A DNA stretch of 43,696 nt from a bacterium (lineage in GTDB: Bacteria > Verrucomicrobiota > Verrucomicrobiia > Limisphaerales > UBA11358): contig JAKALA010000031.1 of NCBI GenBank assembly GCA_021813325.1, positions 1-43,696 of the forward strand, written 5' to 3'. The notes under the pieces were generated by a model. The model was not told the origin of the DNA and ran no database searches. It saw only the letters and a list, made by a program, of their open reading frames with translations. Below are positions 16,613-24,921 of the stretch, piece by piece. Within the stretch, counting starts at the first letter, position 1. The number at the start of each line of letters is the position of its first letter. The translations under genes and the position numbers were made by a program.

Positions 16613-16969
16613 TTAATAGCGTTCGCGACGACCCCCGCCGCCCCCGCCGCCATAACCGCCCCCGCCGCCGTATTCACGACGCGGCCCCCGGTCACGGCCA
16701 CCACCGCCAGCAGGACGTTCTTCTTTCGGACGGGCGATGTTGACCGTCAAGGCGCGACCATCAAGCTGTGCGCCATTCATGGCGGCAATGGCTTTTTGGG
16801 CTTCTTCAGGCGTGGAATAGGTGACAAAAGCAAAGCCGCGGGAACGACCAGTCATCCGATCCATCATGAGGTTGGCTTCGACAATCGAACCATGGGGGGC
16901 AAACGCCTCTTGCAGGTCGTTTTCAGTGGTGTTGAAGGAAAGATTTCCAACAAACAATTTTGTGCTCAT
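16613..16969 (-). CDS. Glycine-rich RRM RNA-binding protein
   Basis: This 118-residue protein has one RNA recognition motif in its first 80 residues, with RNP2 'LFVGNL' at 5-10 and RNP1 'RGFAFVTY' near 45, the aromatic residues of both being intact. The rest is a Gly/Arg-rich tail with GGGGG and RRE repeats. Proteins of this build bind single-stranded RNA and in cyanobacteria are cold-induced; in this phylum their targets are unknown. The start is the ATG at 16969. The gene has its own promoter candidates and a leader of about 120 bases with two small hairpins, described separately. Confidence 0.93.
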   Translation of the reverse strand: MSTKLFVGNLSFNTTENDLQEAFAPHGSIVEANLMMDRMTGRSRGFAFVTYSTPEEAQKAIAAMNGAQLDGRALTVNIARPKEERPAGGGGRDRGPRREYGGGGGYGGGGGGGRRERY

Positions 16970-17128
16970 TCAATGATTGCTGTGTTTTTTAACCGTTTTC
17001 GTCTGTTCCCGACTATCGGGTTTCAAATCATCACTGAACGAAGTTCACTTGAAGATTCACCATGGTCGAAAGGTCAATTTTTTACAGACTGGGCAATGAT
17101 AACTAACGTAACAACTTTTGCAAGTCAA
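16970..17128 (-). promoter_or_regulatory. Promoter and long structured leader of the RRM gene
   Basis: On the minus strand, TTGACT (17123-17128) and TAGTTA (17100-17105) are 17 bases apart, and an overlapping pair TTGCAA (17118-17123) and TATCAT (17096-17101) is 16 apart. Both lie at the very end of recJ or just past its stop. Transcription from them would give a leader of about 120 bases. The leader holds two short hairpins, at 17035-17047 (5-bp stem, 3-base loop) and 17008-17020 (5-bp CCCGA/TCGGG stem, 3-base loop). Long structured leaders are typical of cold-regulated RNA-binding genes, so thermal or autogenous control is possible but unproven. Confidence 0.45.
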
Positions 17129-18864
17129 TTTTTGGCAGTCCTCCAGTCTAACACCTTTAGCTGCACCACCGTTCGCCCATTAAAGGTGTTGGCCAAGGGC
17201 GCGAAAGCCAAATCAAAACTGCCCACTGGTAGCAAACCAGCCCCGGCATTCCACCAAACCGCTTCATGGGTGGCCGAGCCGTCAGTCACCCACATTTTCA
17301 CATGTTGTTTCTGATTGCCGATGCGTTGGAGCGGACGGGCATGAGTTAAACCGTTGGCAGCAAATTGAATCGGCGGATTCCCCTGTCCAAATGGTTTTAG
17401 CCGCTCCAGTTCGGTCAACGCCGCCAAAGTTATTTCCGCCAGACGCACCTCGGCATCCAAGCGCAACGGCGGCTGCAAATCTTCGGAGTTCAAACTCCGC
17501 CTGGCCAGTGCGTTTAACCGGTCGCGCAACAAATCAACCTTGCCGGGTAAAATGCTCAACCCGGCCGCCATGGCATGACCGCCATGTTTGACCAGCAAGT
17601 CGCTGCATTCCCGCAACGCCGCCGCCAAATCAAATCCCGCAATCGAACGGCCTGAACCGCGCCAGCAATCGACATCGCCACCCAAGATCAGCGTCGGGCG
17701 GTAAAATTCCTGTAGCACTCGGGAGGCAACAATTCCCACCACACCGATGTGCCACAACAGTTGGCCTTCCACGATAACAAAGTCGGTTTGCGGGTTGAAC
17801 TTTGAGCGGACAACACCCGCGACCTGTTCGGTCATGCTGCGTTCGATTTTCTGACGTTCCCGGTTGCAGGCATCCAGATTTTGGGCCAACGGCAGCGCTT
17901 CCTCCATCGATTCAGCCAACAGCAAACGCAGCGCCTCCTCGGCGGTTTCCAGTCGCCCCGCGGCATTCAAGCGCGGACCGAGTTGAAATCCGACATCTTG
18001 GGCACCCAGCTTTTCCGGTGATTGGGCCACCGTCTTCAGCGCCACCAAGCCCGGGCGTTGCGTGTCATTGAGTCTTTCCAAACCAGCCGTCGCAAGAATT
18101 CGATTTTCCTCCAGCAACGGCACCAAATCCGCGATGGTTCCCAGCGCCACCAAATCGAGCAGCGGACGCAAATCGAATTCCACCGCGCCCGGCAACCCCA
18201 ATTCCCGGCCCCGCTTGAGCAGCGCATGCGCCAGCTTGAAGGCGAGTCCCACCGAACAAAGTTCCTGAAAATTTCCGGTCGGGACGCTGCCCGCGTCATC
18301 CGCTTGAGCAAGCTGGGGATTGACCAAGGCCACCGCCGCGGGTGCCGGGCTGGCCACTTGATGATGATCGAGAACAATGACATCGACATTCTTTTCTCGC
18401 AGCCAGGCAATGGTTTCAACGGCTGTTGAGCCGCAGTCCACCGCCAGCAGCAACTTGACCGGATAACGCTTCAAACAATTCTCAACGCCATCGCGGCTTA
18501 GTCCGTAACCTTCGTCCATGCGTTTGGGCAAATAGGCATCCACCTGCCAGCCCAGCGTGCGCAAGAATTCCAACAACAACGCGGTCGAAGTCACGCCATC
18601 CACATCGTAGTCGCCAAAAATGACCAAAGATTCGCCCTGGGCGTGTGCCGCCAACAACCGTTCGACGGCCGTCGCCATGTTCGGCAATAGGAATGGGTCG
18701 GCCAGATTCTTGAGTCTCGGCGCGAGGAACCGTTCGATTGGGTCCGCTTCGCTGAGGCCGCGATTCAGCAGACATTGGGCAAGCAGCGGAGAAATCGGCC
18801 ATTGCGCCGCCAGCGACTCGGCGAGAAGCGGCTGCGGCGGCGCCAGTGTCCAGCGGTATTTCAT
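17125..18864 (-). CDS. recJ: Single-stranded-DNA-specific exonuclease RecJ
   Basis: RecJ degrades single-stranded DNA 5' to 3' in recombination and mismatch repair. The 579-residue protein has DHH motif I 'DYDVDG' at 85-90, motif II 'VDCGS' near 142-146 and motif III 'LDHHQ' at 165-169. A later aspartate motif lies in 'ALGTIADLVPL', and the DHHA1 motif 'GGHAMAAG' is near residue 440. The C-terminal OB-like domain binds DNA. All catalytic Asp and His residues are present and length is normal. The start is the ATG at 18864. It lies 49 bases downstream of terC on the same strand. Confidence 0.95.
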   Translation of the reverse strand: MKYRWTLAPPQPLLAESLAAQWPISPLLAQCLLNRGLSEADPIERFLAPRLKNLADPFLLPNMATAVERLLAAHAQGESLVIFGDYDVDGVTSTALLLEFLRTLGWQVDAYLPKRMDEGYGLSRDGVENCLKRYPVKLLLAVDCGSTAVETIAWLREKNVDVIVLDHHQVASPAPAAVALVNPQLAQADDAGSVPTGNFQELCSVGLAFKLAHALLKRGRELGLPGAVEFDLRPLLDLVALGTIADLVPLLEENRILATAGLERLNDTQRPGLVALKTVAQSPEKLGAQDVGFQLGPRLNAAGRLETAEEALRLLLAESMEEALPLAQNLDACNRERQKIERSMTEQVAGVVRSKFNPQTDFVIVEGQLLWHIGVVGIVASRVLQEFYRPTLILGGDVDCWRGSGRSIAGFDLAAALRECSDLLVKHGGHAMAAGLSILPGKVDLLRDRLNALARRSLNSEDLQPPLRLDAEVRLAEITLAALTELERLKPFGQGNPPIQFAANGLTHARPLQRIGNQKQHVKMWVTDGSATHEAVWWNAGAGLLPVGSFDLAFAPLANTFNGRTVVQLKVLDWRTAKN

Positions 18865-18913
18865 CGCATCTTGGAAATTATCACGAACGCCGCCCGATGA
18901 AAAATCGTTTCGC

Positions 18914-19894
18914 TCATGATTTCAAACGGTTTGAATTTGCCCGCCGTTCGCGATGGGAAGCCATGACCGAAAGGCTGATGGCGACCGACAGAATGAAAGC
19001 CACCACCAGCAGCGAAATGCCGGTGGGAATTTTGGCCTGAAACCACTGGGGCGCGTGGTTATGCGGATCCAAAAGCATTTTAATCCCCACAAAAACCAGC
19101 ACCACGGACAAGCCCGCCTTCAGATAACGAAACATGCCAATGGCTCCCGCCAGCAGAAAATACAGGGACCTCAAACCCAGAATTGCAAACACATTCGAGG
19201 TGAAAACAATAAAGGCCTTTTGCGTCACCGCGAACACGGCGGGCACCGAATCCACGGCAAAAATCAAATCCGTCGTCTCCACGAGCAAGAGCACCAGCGC
19301 CAGGGGAGTCAATGCTTGGCGACCGTTAAAGCGGGTGAAGAATTTCTGCCCATCCAACCCGGGAGAAACCGGGAACAATTTCCGCGCGCAACGAATGACC
19401 GGATTGTTCTCCGGATTGATCTTTTCCGGCTTGGCCAAAAGCATTTTTACGCCGGTAAACAGCAGGAAAAAGCCAAAGACATAAAGCACCCAACTGAAGT
19501 GTTCGATGAGCACCGCGCCCAGCCCGATCATCAAACCGCGCATGGTCAGCGCCCCGAGAATGCCCCAAACCAACACCCGCCGCTGGTATTTGGGCGGCAC
19601 CTGAAACGCGGTAAAAATGAGGGCGATGACCAGAATGTTGTCCAGCGAGAGCGAGAGTTCGATGAGATAGCCGGTCACGAATTCAGTCGCTTCCTCGGTG
19701 CCGCGTAGGGCCAACATCAAGCCGGCAAAAAGCATTGCCAGCGCAAACCAAATCGTGCTCCAGATCAGCGCTTCCTTGAAAGTTACCGCCCGGGCGGTTC
19801 GATTGAACGCGCCCATATCCAGCGTAATACAGACCAGCACAAACACGATGAAACCCGCCCAATGCCATGGCGTGATTTCAACGATGCCCAGCAT
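18914..19894 (-). CDS. TerC/Alx family integral membrane protein
   Basis: This 326-residue inner-membrane protein has about nine hydrophobic helices. The family motifs are present: 'LIELSLSLDNILV' in an early helix and 'ETTDLIFAVDSVPAVFAV' in a later one (acidic residues inside the membrane). TerC/Alx proteins include manganese exporters, and TerC-type proteins have been reported to help metalation of exoenzymes during secretion. The gene is seven bases from the secDF stop, so it is expressed with yajC and secDF. That context fits a link to export, which I offer as inference. The start is the ATG at 19894. Confidence 0.92.
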   Translation of the reverse strand: MLGIVEITPWHWAGFIVFVLVCITLDMGAFNRTARAVTFKEALIWSTIWFALAMLFAGLMLALRGTEEATEFVTGYLIELSLSLDNILVIALIFTAFQVPPKYQRRVLVWGILGALTMRGLMIGLGAVLIEHFSWVLYVFGFFLLFTGVKMLLAKPEKINPENNPVIRCARKLFPVSPGLDGQKFFTRFNGRQALTPLALVLLLVETTDLIFAVDSVPAVFAVTQKAFIVFTSNVFAILGLRSLYFLLAGAIGMFRYLKAGLSVVLVFVGIKMLLDPHNHAPQWFQAKIPTGISLLVVAFILSVAISLSVMASHRERRANSNRLKS

Positions 19895-19901
19895 GGCCGG
19901 T

Positions 19902-22412
19902 TCAGGATTTTACGGCTTTGGCTGCGGCCGTATTTTGCACGGAAACTTGGGACGCCCCAATCTGCGGACGTTCGCCTTTGTGCCACCACAACACGATCAC
20001 GCTGGCGATGTAGATCGACGAGTAGGTGCCGGTGATGATGCCGATCAGGAAGGTGAAGGCAAAGTCATTGATCGCGCCGCCGCCGAAGATGAACAGCGAC
20101 ATCGTCGCCAGGAAAACCGTGCCGCTGGTAATGATGGTTCGGCTCAGGGTTTGGTTCAATGCCTGGTTGATGATTTCGCGGAATGTGCCGCGCACGCCCA
20201 GTTTCAAATCTTCGCGAATCCGGTCGAAGATGACGATTTTATCGTTGATCGAGAAACCGATGATCGTCAACACCGCCGCCACCACCGTGGCGTTGAATTG
20301 GCGCCCGGAAGTATAGTGGGAGATGCAATACGCCCCGACCGTGAACAAAACGTCGTGGAACACGGCGATCACCGCCGCGACGGCAAAGGAAAATTCATAA
20401 CGGAAAGCCACATAGACCAGGATGCCGAACATGGCCAACAATGAAGCCACAATGGCCGACAACAGGATTTCCTCGCCCAAGGTGGCGCCGACCTGCTGGG
20501 TGCCAATGGACTTGAATTGAGCCTCCGGCAGAGCCTTGTCCAGCGCCGTCTCCACCTTCTGCATGGAGCCGGGGCTGGAGGTAATCCGCAATGTTTCGGT
20601 GCCACCGCCGGCATCGCGTTGATATTGGATTTGCGAATCCTTTTCGCCCGCTGTGTCCAGCACCGCGCGAATTTTATCGACGCTGGGCTTCTGCGCAAAC
20701 GTGTAAGTCGCACTGTCGCCGCCGCGAAAGTCCACACCGAACATTTGCTTGCCTTGGGTGATGCCAAACACCAGCGATCCCGCCACAAACAACCACGACA
20801 CGATGAACAGCGGTTTGGCGGCGCTCATGAAATTGACCTTGGTGCTGCGGATCAAATGCAGCATGGGAAGCGATTTCATGATGTTGCGATCGACCATGAA
20901 GTTGAAGATCAACCGGGTGACCACCAGAGCCGTGAACAAGCTGGCCGCCACGCCGATGGTCAGCGTCATGCCGAAGCCCTGAATTTCACCGGTGCCCTTC
21001 CAGATCAGGATGATCGACGAAATAATCGTGGTGATGTGAGAGTCAAAAATGGTGCCGAACGCGCGGGCATAACCGGCATCGATGGCGCCGCGCAGCGACT
21101 TGCCTTTCTCCAGTTCTTCCCGAATACGCTCATAAATCAGCACGTTCGCATCGACCGCCATACCGACGGTCAACACGGCGCCCGCGATGCCCGGCAACGT
21201 GAAGGTGGTGCCAATGGCACACATGACGCCCAACAAAATGATGATGTTGGTGATCAAGGCGATGTTCGCCGCCAGACCCGCGAACAAGTAGTAGATCAAC
21301 ATGAAGCCGGACACAAAAGCCACGCCGTAAATGGAAGCCTTGATGCCGCTTTCAATGGAGTCTTTGCCGAGCGTCGGGTCCACGTCGCTGGAATAAACAA
21401 TCTTCAACGGCGCCTTGAGCGGATTTTGCAAGACGTTGGCCAGTTCCCGGGCGGAAGCTTCCGTGTAGCTGCCGCTGATCATGCCGCTGCCGGTTTCAAT
21501 CGGGCTTTGAATGTTGGGGGCCGAACACAAATCACCGTCGAGCACAATGGCCATTCGATGGCCCACATTGTTGCGGGTCACTTCGGCGAATTTTTTGGCG
21601 CCATCATCGGTCAAACGGAAATCAATTTGCAATTGGCCCAAATTACCACGCGAAACGCCGGCGTCCCGGATAATGTCGCCCACCAGACCGTTCTCCGGCG
21701 TTTTCTTGACCACGGCCTCTTCCAGCCGGGTTTGGTTGTTCGGCAACTGCTCCACATGCTTGAGCAGGACATAGCCGGCGGGAATTGGCTCGCCGTTTTT
21801 GATGATTTCATCGCTGTTATCATGCACCATGCGGAATTCCAGATACGCGGACTTCTGCAAGGTGGCCTTGGCACTTTCCTTGTCCGCCTGCGACAAACCG
21901 GGCAACTGCACCAAAATGCGGTTCCCGCCCGCAGATTGAATGATCGGTTCGGCCACGCCGAAGCGGTCCACGCGTTTTCGCAAAACCTCAATGGCCTGCG
22001 TCAGGGCGGCGCTCGTTTCGTTTGTATTGGACAACTTGCTCGTGTCCATTTCCATCAGGAACGAGGTGCCGCCTTGCAAGTCGAGGCCCAGCTTGATTTT
22101 GCCGGCGGCCTCGCGCTGCAAACGGTTCAGGATGTAAAGATCGGGATGAACCTGGTTTTCCGCGTTGAAGGCAAAGTATTTGACGAGTGAATTGGTGCCC
22201 GTCGCGAGCCGCAACGCGGCAAACTCATTGGTGCCGGCCTTGCGCATGGCTTGCGCCTGATTGACGATGTTGGTGAAGAGCGCATCCTTGTTGACGGCGC
22301 GGCTGACAAATTCCTGAACCAAGTCTCGCGAGGTCGGCGGATAAACCTCATACAAGGCCCAAAGGATGATCGCGATGACGAGGAGAAAACGGCCGAGATT
22401 GTTCTGCTTCAT
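19902..22412 (-). CDS. secDF: SecD-SecF fused protein-export membrane protein
   Basis: SecDF uses the proton-motive force to pull proteins through SecYEG from the periplasmic side. The protein of 836 residues is a natural fusion: SecD (about 1-510) with its N-terminal helix, the motif 'LGLDLQGG' at 108-115, the periplasmic P1 domain and five membrane helices including 'GMAVDANVLIYERIREEL' at 417-434; then SecF (about 515-836) with 'FGVDFRGG' at 558-565 and 'GFSINDKIVIFDRIREDL'. The Asp and Arg residues needed for proton movement are present in both halves. Fusion is usual in Bacteroidetes and Verrucomicrobiota. It follows yajC by six bases, and terC comes next. Confidence 0.97.
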   Translation of the reverse strand: MKQNNLGRFLLVIAIILWALYEVYPPTSRDLVQEFVSRAVNKDALFTNIVNQAQAMRKAGTNEFAALRLATGTNSLVKYFAFNAENQVHPDLYILNRLQREAAGKIKLGLDLQGGTSFLMEMDTSKLSNTNETSAALTQAIEVLRKRVDRFGVAEPIIQSAGGNRILVQLPGLSQADKESAKATLQKSAYLEFRMVHDNSDEIIKNGEPIPAGYVLLKHVEQLPNNQTRLEEAVVKKTPENGLVGDIIRDAGVSRGNLGQLQIDFRLTDDGAKKFAEVTRNNVGHRMAIVLDGDLCSAPNIQSPIETGSGMISGSYTEASARELANVLQNPLKAPLKIVYSSDVDPTLGKDSIESGIKASIYGVAFVSGFMLIYYLFAGLAANIALITNIIILLGVMCAIGTTFTLPGIAGAVLTVGMAVDANVLIYERIREELEKGKSLRGAIDAGYARAFGTIFDSHITTIISSIILIWKGTGEIQGFGMTLTIGVAASLFTALVVTRLIFNFMVDRNIMKSLPMLHLIRSTKVNFMSAAKPLFIVSWLFVAGSLVFGITQGKQMFGVDFRGGDSATYTFAQKPSVDKIRAVLDTAGEKDSQIQYQRDAGGGTETLRITSSPGSMQKVETALDKALPEAQFKSIGTQQVGATLGEEILLSAIVASLLAMFGILVYVAFRYEFSFAVAAVIAVFHDVLFTVGAYCISHYTSGRQFNATVVAAVLTIIGFSINDKIVIFDRIREDLKLGVRGTFREIINQALNQTLSRTIITSGTVFLATMSLFIFGGGAINDFAFTFLIGIITGTYSSIYIASVIVLWWHKGERPQIGASQVSVQNTAAAKAVKS

Positions 22413-22418
22413 GACGGT

Positions 22419-22754
22419 TTAGGATTTGGATTCAGTGATGGCTACGACCGAGTCTTTGGTCACTTCGAGTTTCGTGTCGGCAGACCGCAACGAAACCGTG
22501 CGCTCCTTGACCGACACCACTTCGCCAACGATGCCGGCTGAGGTGATGACCTTGTCACCCGACTTCAACGCTTCAATCATTTTCCGCTGTTCCTTTTGTC
22601 GCTTTTGCTGCGGACGGATCAAAATGAAGTAAAAAACCACCACCAGCAAAACCATCGGCAGGAAGGCCATGAGCGGATTCTGTGGCTGGGCACCCTGGCC
22701 GCCGCTGGGGGGAGCCGCAAACGCCAAGAGTTCGGAAAACGAGTTCGGTTGCAT
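22419..22754 (-). CDS. yajC: Sec translocase accessory subunit YajC
   Basis: YajC is a small inner-membrane partner of SecDF. This 111-residue version has a Gly/Gln/Pro-rich N-terminus, one membrane helix ('MAFLPMVLLVVVFYFILI') and the family signature right after it, 'RPQQKRQKEQRKMIEALKSGDKV' (key: Arg-Pro-Gln-Gln-Lys and Gly-Asp-Lys-Val), followed by a beta-rich cytoplasmic domain. A TTG 21 bases upstream is in frame, but the ATG at 22754 gives the normal start. It leads the yajC-secDF-terC group. Confidence 0.95.
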   Translation of the reverse strand: MQPNSFSELLAFAAPPSGGQGAQPQNPLMAFLPMVLLVVVFYFILIRPQQKRQKEQRKMIEALKSGDKVITSAGIVGEVVSVKERTVSLRSADTKLEVTKDSVVAITESKS

Positions 22755-22853
22755 AATTAAAAATCGGTCGGACAATTTAGAAAATCAGTTTCAATTGGCA
22801 AGATATATCAATCTCAACAAGGCTGATCCCAGGCTTTTGAAGCCGCGGAAACT

Positions 22854-22883
22854 AAAAAGCCACGGAAATTTTTCCGTGGCTTT
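22854..22883 (-). terminator. Intrinsic terminator after rplI
   Basis: A perfect 13-bp stem (22856-22868 with 22871-22883) is followed on the minus strand by five T. It starts 16 bases beyond the rplI stop codon and closes the prs-to-rplI operon, separating it from yajC. Confidence 0.88.
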
Positions 22884-22898
22884 GGGTTGAAAACATTT

Positions 22899-23501
22899 TT
22901 ATTCAGCCTTCGCCTTCTTTTCGCCCTTGGCCTTTTTTTCCGGCTTGGGCTTGCCCTCGTCCGGCGCCCCGGCCTCGGCCCGTTTGCCGCGCTTTTCCGT
23001 CTTGGGCTTCTCCTCCATCGGAGCTTCCACCGGGGCGGCGATCGGCGTGGTGCTTTCAATGCGCACTTTCAAGGTGCCCTTGACTTCCGCGTGCAGATTC
23101 AACTCCACCTCATATTCGCCGAGCTGGCGGATGGCGTGTTCAAGATGAATCTTTTTCTTGTCCAAGCCGATGTCAAACTGATGCTTCAGCTCGTCGGCAA
23201 TCGTGCCGCTGGTCACGGAACCAAACAATTTGCCGTCTTCGCCGGTCTTGACCTTGATCACACAGATCAACTTCGAGAGGGCCTTGGACAGTTCGGTCAT
23301 GTGGTTAAATTCATGCGCCTCGCGTTCAGCGCGCTTCTGCTTGAGCACTTCCAGTTGACGCTTGTTCGCCTGGGTCACGGGAATGGCGAGCCGCTGCGGC
23401 AGCAAATAATTGCGCGCGTAGCCGGCGGCGACACGGACCTGATCGGATTCAGCGCCGAGGCCGACGATGTTTTGGGTAAGGATGACTTCAGTTTTTGCCA
23501 T
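22899..23501 (-). CDS. rplI: Ribosomal protein bL9 with long Lys/Ala/Glu tail
   Basis: The N-terminal part is a normal bL9: 'VILTQNIVGLG' and 'VRVAAGYARNYLLPQRLAI' form the rRNA-binding domain, a long helix follows, and the C-terminal domain contains 'GKLFGSVTSGTIADEL'. bL9 is usually about 150 residues; this one has 200, because about 50 low-complexity residues rich in Lys, Glu, Ala and Pro are added after residue 150. That tail is probably disordered and may reach other ribosomal or rRNA surfaces. It is the last gene of the cluster and is followed by a strong terminator. rpsR, which usually stands before it, is missing here. Confidence 0.96.
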   Translation of the reverse strand: MAKTEVILTQNIVGLGAESDQVRVAAGYARNYLLPQRLAIPVTQANKRQLEVLKQKRAEREAHEFNHMTELSKALSKLICVIKVKTGEDGKLFGSVTSGTIADELKHQFDIGLDKKKIHLEHAIRQLGEYEVELNLHAEVKGTLKVRIESTTPIAAPVEAPMEEKPKTEKRGKRAEAGAPDEGKPKPEKKAKGEKKAKAE

Positions 23502-23527
23502 ACGAAAAATAATTGTTCAGTTAAAAA

Positions 23528-23980
23528 TCAAAACGGGACGTCGTCGCTCTCCGGCGGCACATCGCCATCAATCGCCTCCGGCGCGCTGGAAACGGCCGGA
23601 CGTGCCGGGCGCGGAGCCGCCGGCGCACCGCTCTCACCGCCGCCGGTCTGGCTGCCAAGAAATTGCACGGTTTCCGCCACCACGCCCAGGCGGCTGCGCT
23701 TCTGACCGGTCTGCTTGTCATCCCACTGATCAAGCTTCAAACGGCCTTCAATCAAAATCGGGCGCCCCTTGCGCATATATTGACCGACATTTTCGGCCGT
23801 GCGGCCAAAAATATCGACGTCCACGAAGGTCACTTCCTCCTTTTTCTCGCCCGCTTCGTTAGTCCAAACGCGATTGACCGCGAGGCCGATTTTGGCAATC
23901 GCCGTCCCTTTGGGCGTGTAGCGCAACTCGGGGTCACGCGTCAAATTGCCCACCAGGATGACTTTGTTGAAGCTGGCCAT
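23528..23980 (-). CDS. ssb: Single-stranded DNA-binding protein
   Basis: This is an SSB of 150 residues with the OB-fold core opening 'NKVILVGNLTRDPELRYTPKG' (Asn-Lys-Val...Gly-Asn-Leu-Thr-Arg-Asp-Pro-Glu-Leu-Arg), 'FVDVDIFGRTAENV' and 'KGRPILIEGRL', an Ala/Pro/Gly-rich linker, and the acidic tip ending in DDVPF. That tip binds partner proteins; DDIPF is the more usual form. SSB protects single strands in replication and repair. It lies between rpsF and rplI with spacings of 15 and 26 bases. Confidence 0.97.
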   Translation of the reverse strand: MASFNKVILVGNLTRDPELRYTPKGTAIAKIGLAVNRVWTNEAGEKKEEVTFVDVDIFGRTAENVGQYMRKGRPILIEGRLKLDQWDDKQTGQKRSRLGVVAETVQFLGSQTGGGESGAPAAPRPARPAVSSAPEAIDGDVPPESDDVPF

Positions 23981-23995
23981 AAGGATTCCAGTAAA

Positions 23996-24301
23996 TTACT
24001 TGGCGGCTTTCGGCACCGGCATTTCCGTGAACAGCACGCGGAACACATCGGCGTTGAGCTTGAATTTGGTTTGCAACTGCGCCACCGCCGCAGGCGTGGC
24101 ATCAAAAATGATGTTGGCGTAGAAACCGGAGGCATGGCGCTTGTCGGCCACGCGGGAAAAAGCTTTCCGGTCCATTTTTTGGACGGTTTCAACCTTGCCA
24201 CCGACGGCGGTAATATCGTTTGAAATCTTGTCGAGGGCGTCTTTCACGCCTTCTTCACGTCCTGCCAGGTTCAAGATGAACAGACCTTCGTATTTTTTCA
24301 T
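23996..24301 (-). CDS. rpsF: Ribosomal protein bS6
   Basis: bS6 is a 30S platform protein that pairs with bS18. The 101-residue product opens with 'MKKYEGLFILN' and contains the family regions around 'KISNDITAVGGKVETVQ' and 'ASGFYANIIFDATPAAV'. Its ATG overlaps the pth stop as ATGA, so its translation is likely coupled to pth. The usual partner gene rpsR is absent from the cluster although ssb and rplI are present. The start is fixed by the overlap. Confidence 0.94.
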   Translation of the reverse strand: MKKYEGLFILNLAGREEGVKDALDKISNDITAVGGKVETVQKMDRKAFSRVADKRHASGFYANIIFDATPAAVAQLQTKFKLNADVFRVLFTEMPVPKAAK

Positions 24302-24897
24302 TTTTGTTCGTTCTTGGGGTTTACCACCCCGTTAAATTGACTCATTGCCTTTTGCAAGCCGGCATTCAACCAACACTCGGTCTGGTCAGCCGCTCTTGCC
24401 AAAATTTGTTCCAACCACTCCTGCTCGCCGGCGGAAAATTTCCCCAGCACATGGCCGGTGATTTCCCGCGCCGCCTGCTTGCGCCCGATCCCGATCCGCA
24501 ACCGCGCATACGCCCGGGAGCCAAGATGCTGACTCACCGAATCCAGCCCGTGATGCCCCCCGCTGCCACCGCCTGGACGCAACCGGATTTCCCCCAGCGG
24601 CAGATCCGCGTCATCCACCACCACCATCATCTGTTCCAGCGGCAACCGGTAAAACTGAACCACGGCCGCCACGGATTCGCCGCTCAGATTCATGAACGTC
24701 TGCGGCTCGCACAGGACAACTTTCCGGCCACCGGCCACCGCCCTGGCAACGCGGGCGGAAAATTTCCGCTCGCCGGCCCAATCAGCCCGCCATTTCGCCG
24801 CCAGCCTTTCCACCAGCAAAAAACCGGCATTGTGGCGGGTTTTGGCGTATTCCGCGCCGGGATTGCCCAGCCCCACGATAAGGTGCATCGGCTCCAT
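24298..24897 (-). CDS. pth: Peptidyl-tRNA hydrolase
   Basis: Pth frees tRNA from peptides dropped by stalled ribosomes. The 199-residue protein has the conserved sites 'IVGLGNPG' at 7-14, the catalytic histidine in 'TRHNAGF', 'PQTFMNLSGESV' with the substrate-binding Asn, and 'VVDDADLPLGEIRLRPGGGSGGHHGL' with the catalytic Asp and the Gly-rich loop. Two in-frame ATGs are present; the first (24897) has a GGAG nine bases ahead and is preferred. The gene lies 24 bases after rplY and overlaps rpsF. Grouping with rplY is a widely conserved arrangement. Confidence 0.96.
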   Translation of the reverse strand: MEPMHLIVGLGNPGAEYAKTRHNAGFLLVERLAAKWRADWAGERKFSARVARAVAGGRKVVLCEPQTFMNLSGESVAAVVQFYRLPLEQMMVVVDDADLPLGEIRLRPGGGSGGHHGLDSVSQHLGSRAYARLRIGIGRKQAAREITGHVLGKFSAGEQEWLEQILARAADQTECWLNAGLQKAMSQFNGVVNPKNEQK

Positions 24898-24921
24898 GCG
24901 CGGCAGCTCCCGCCGTTAAAT

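Noticed and set aside
19902-22412. SecD-SecF fusion as an unusual event
   Set aside because: Fused SecDF is normal in this and related phyla, so it is not novel.
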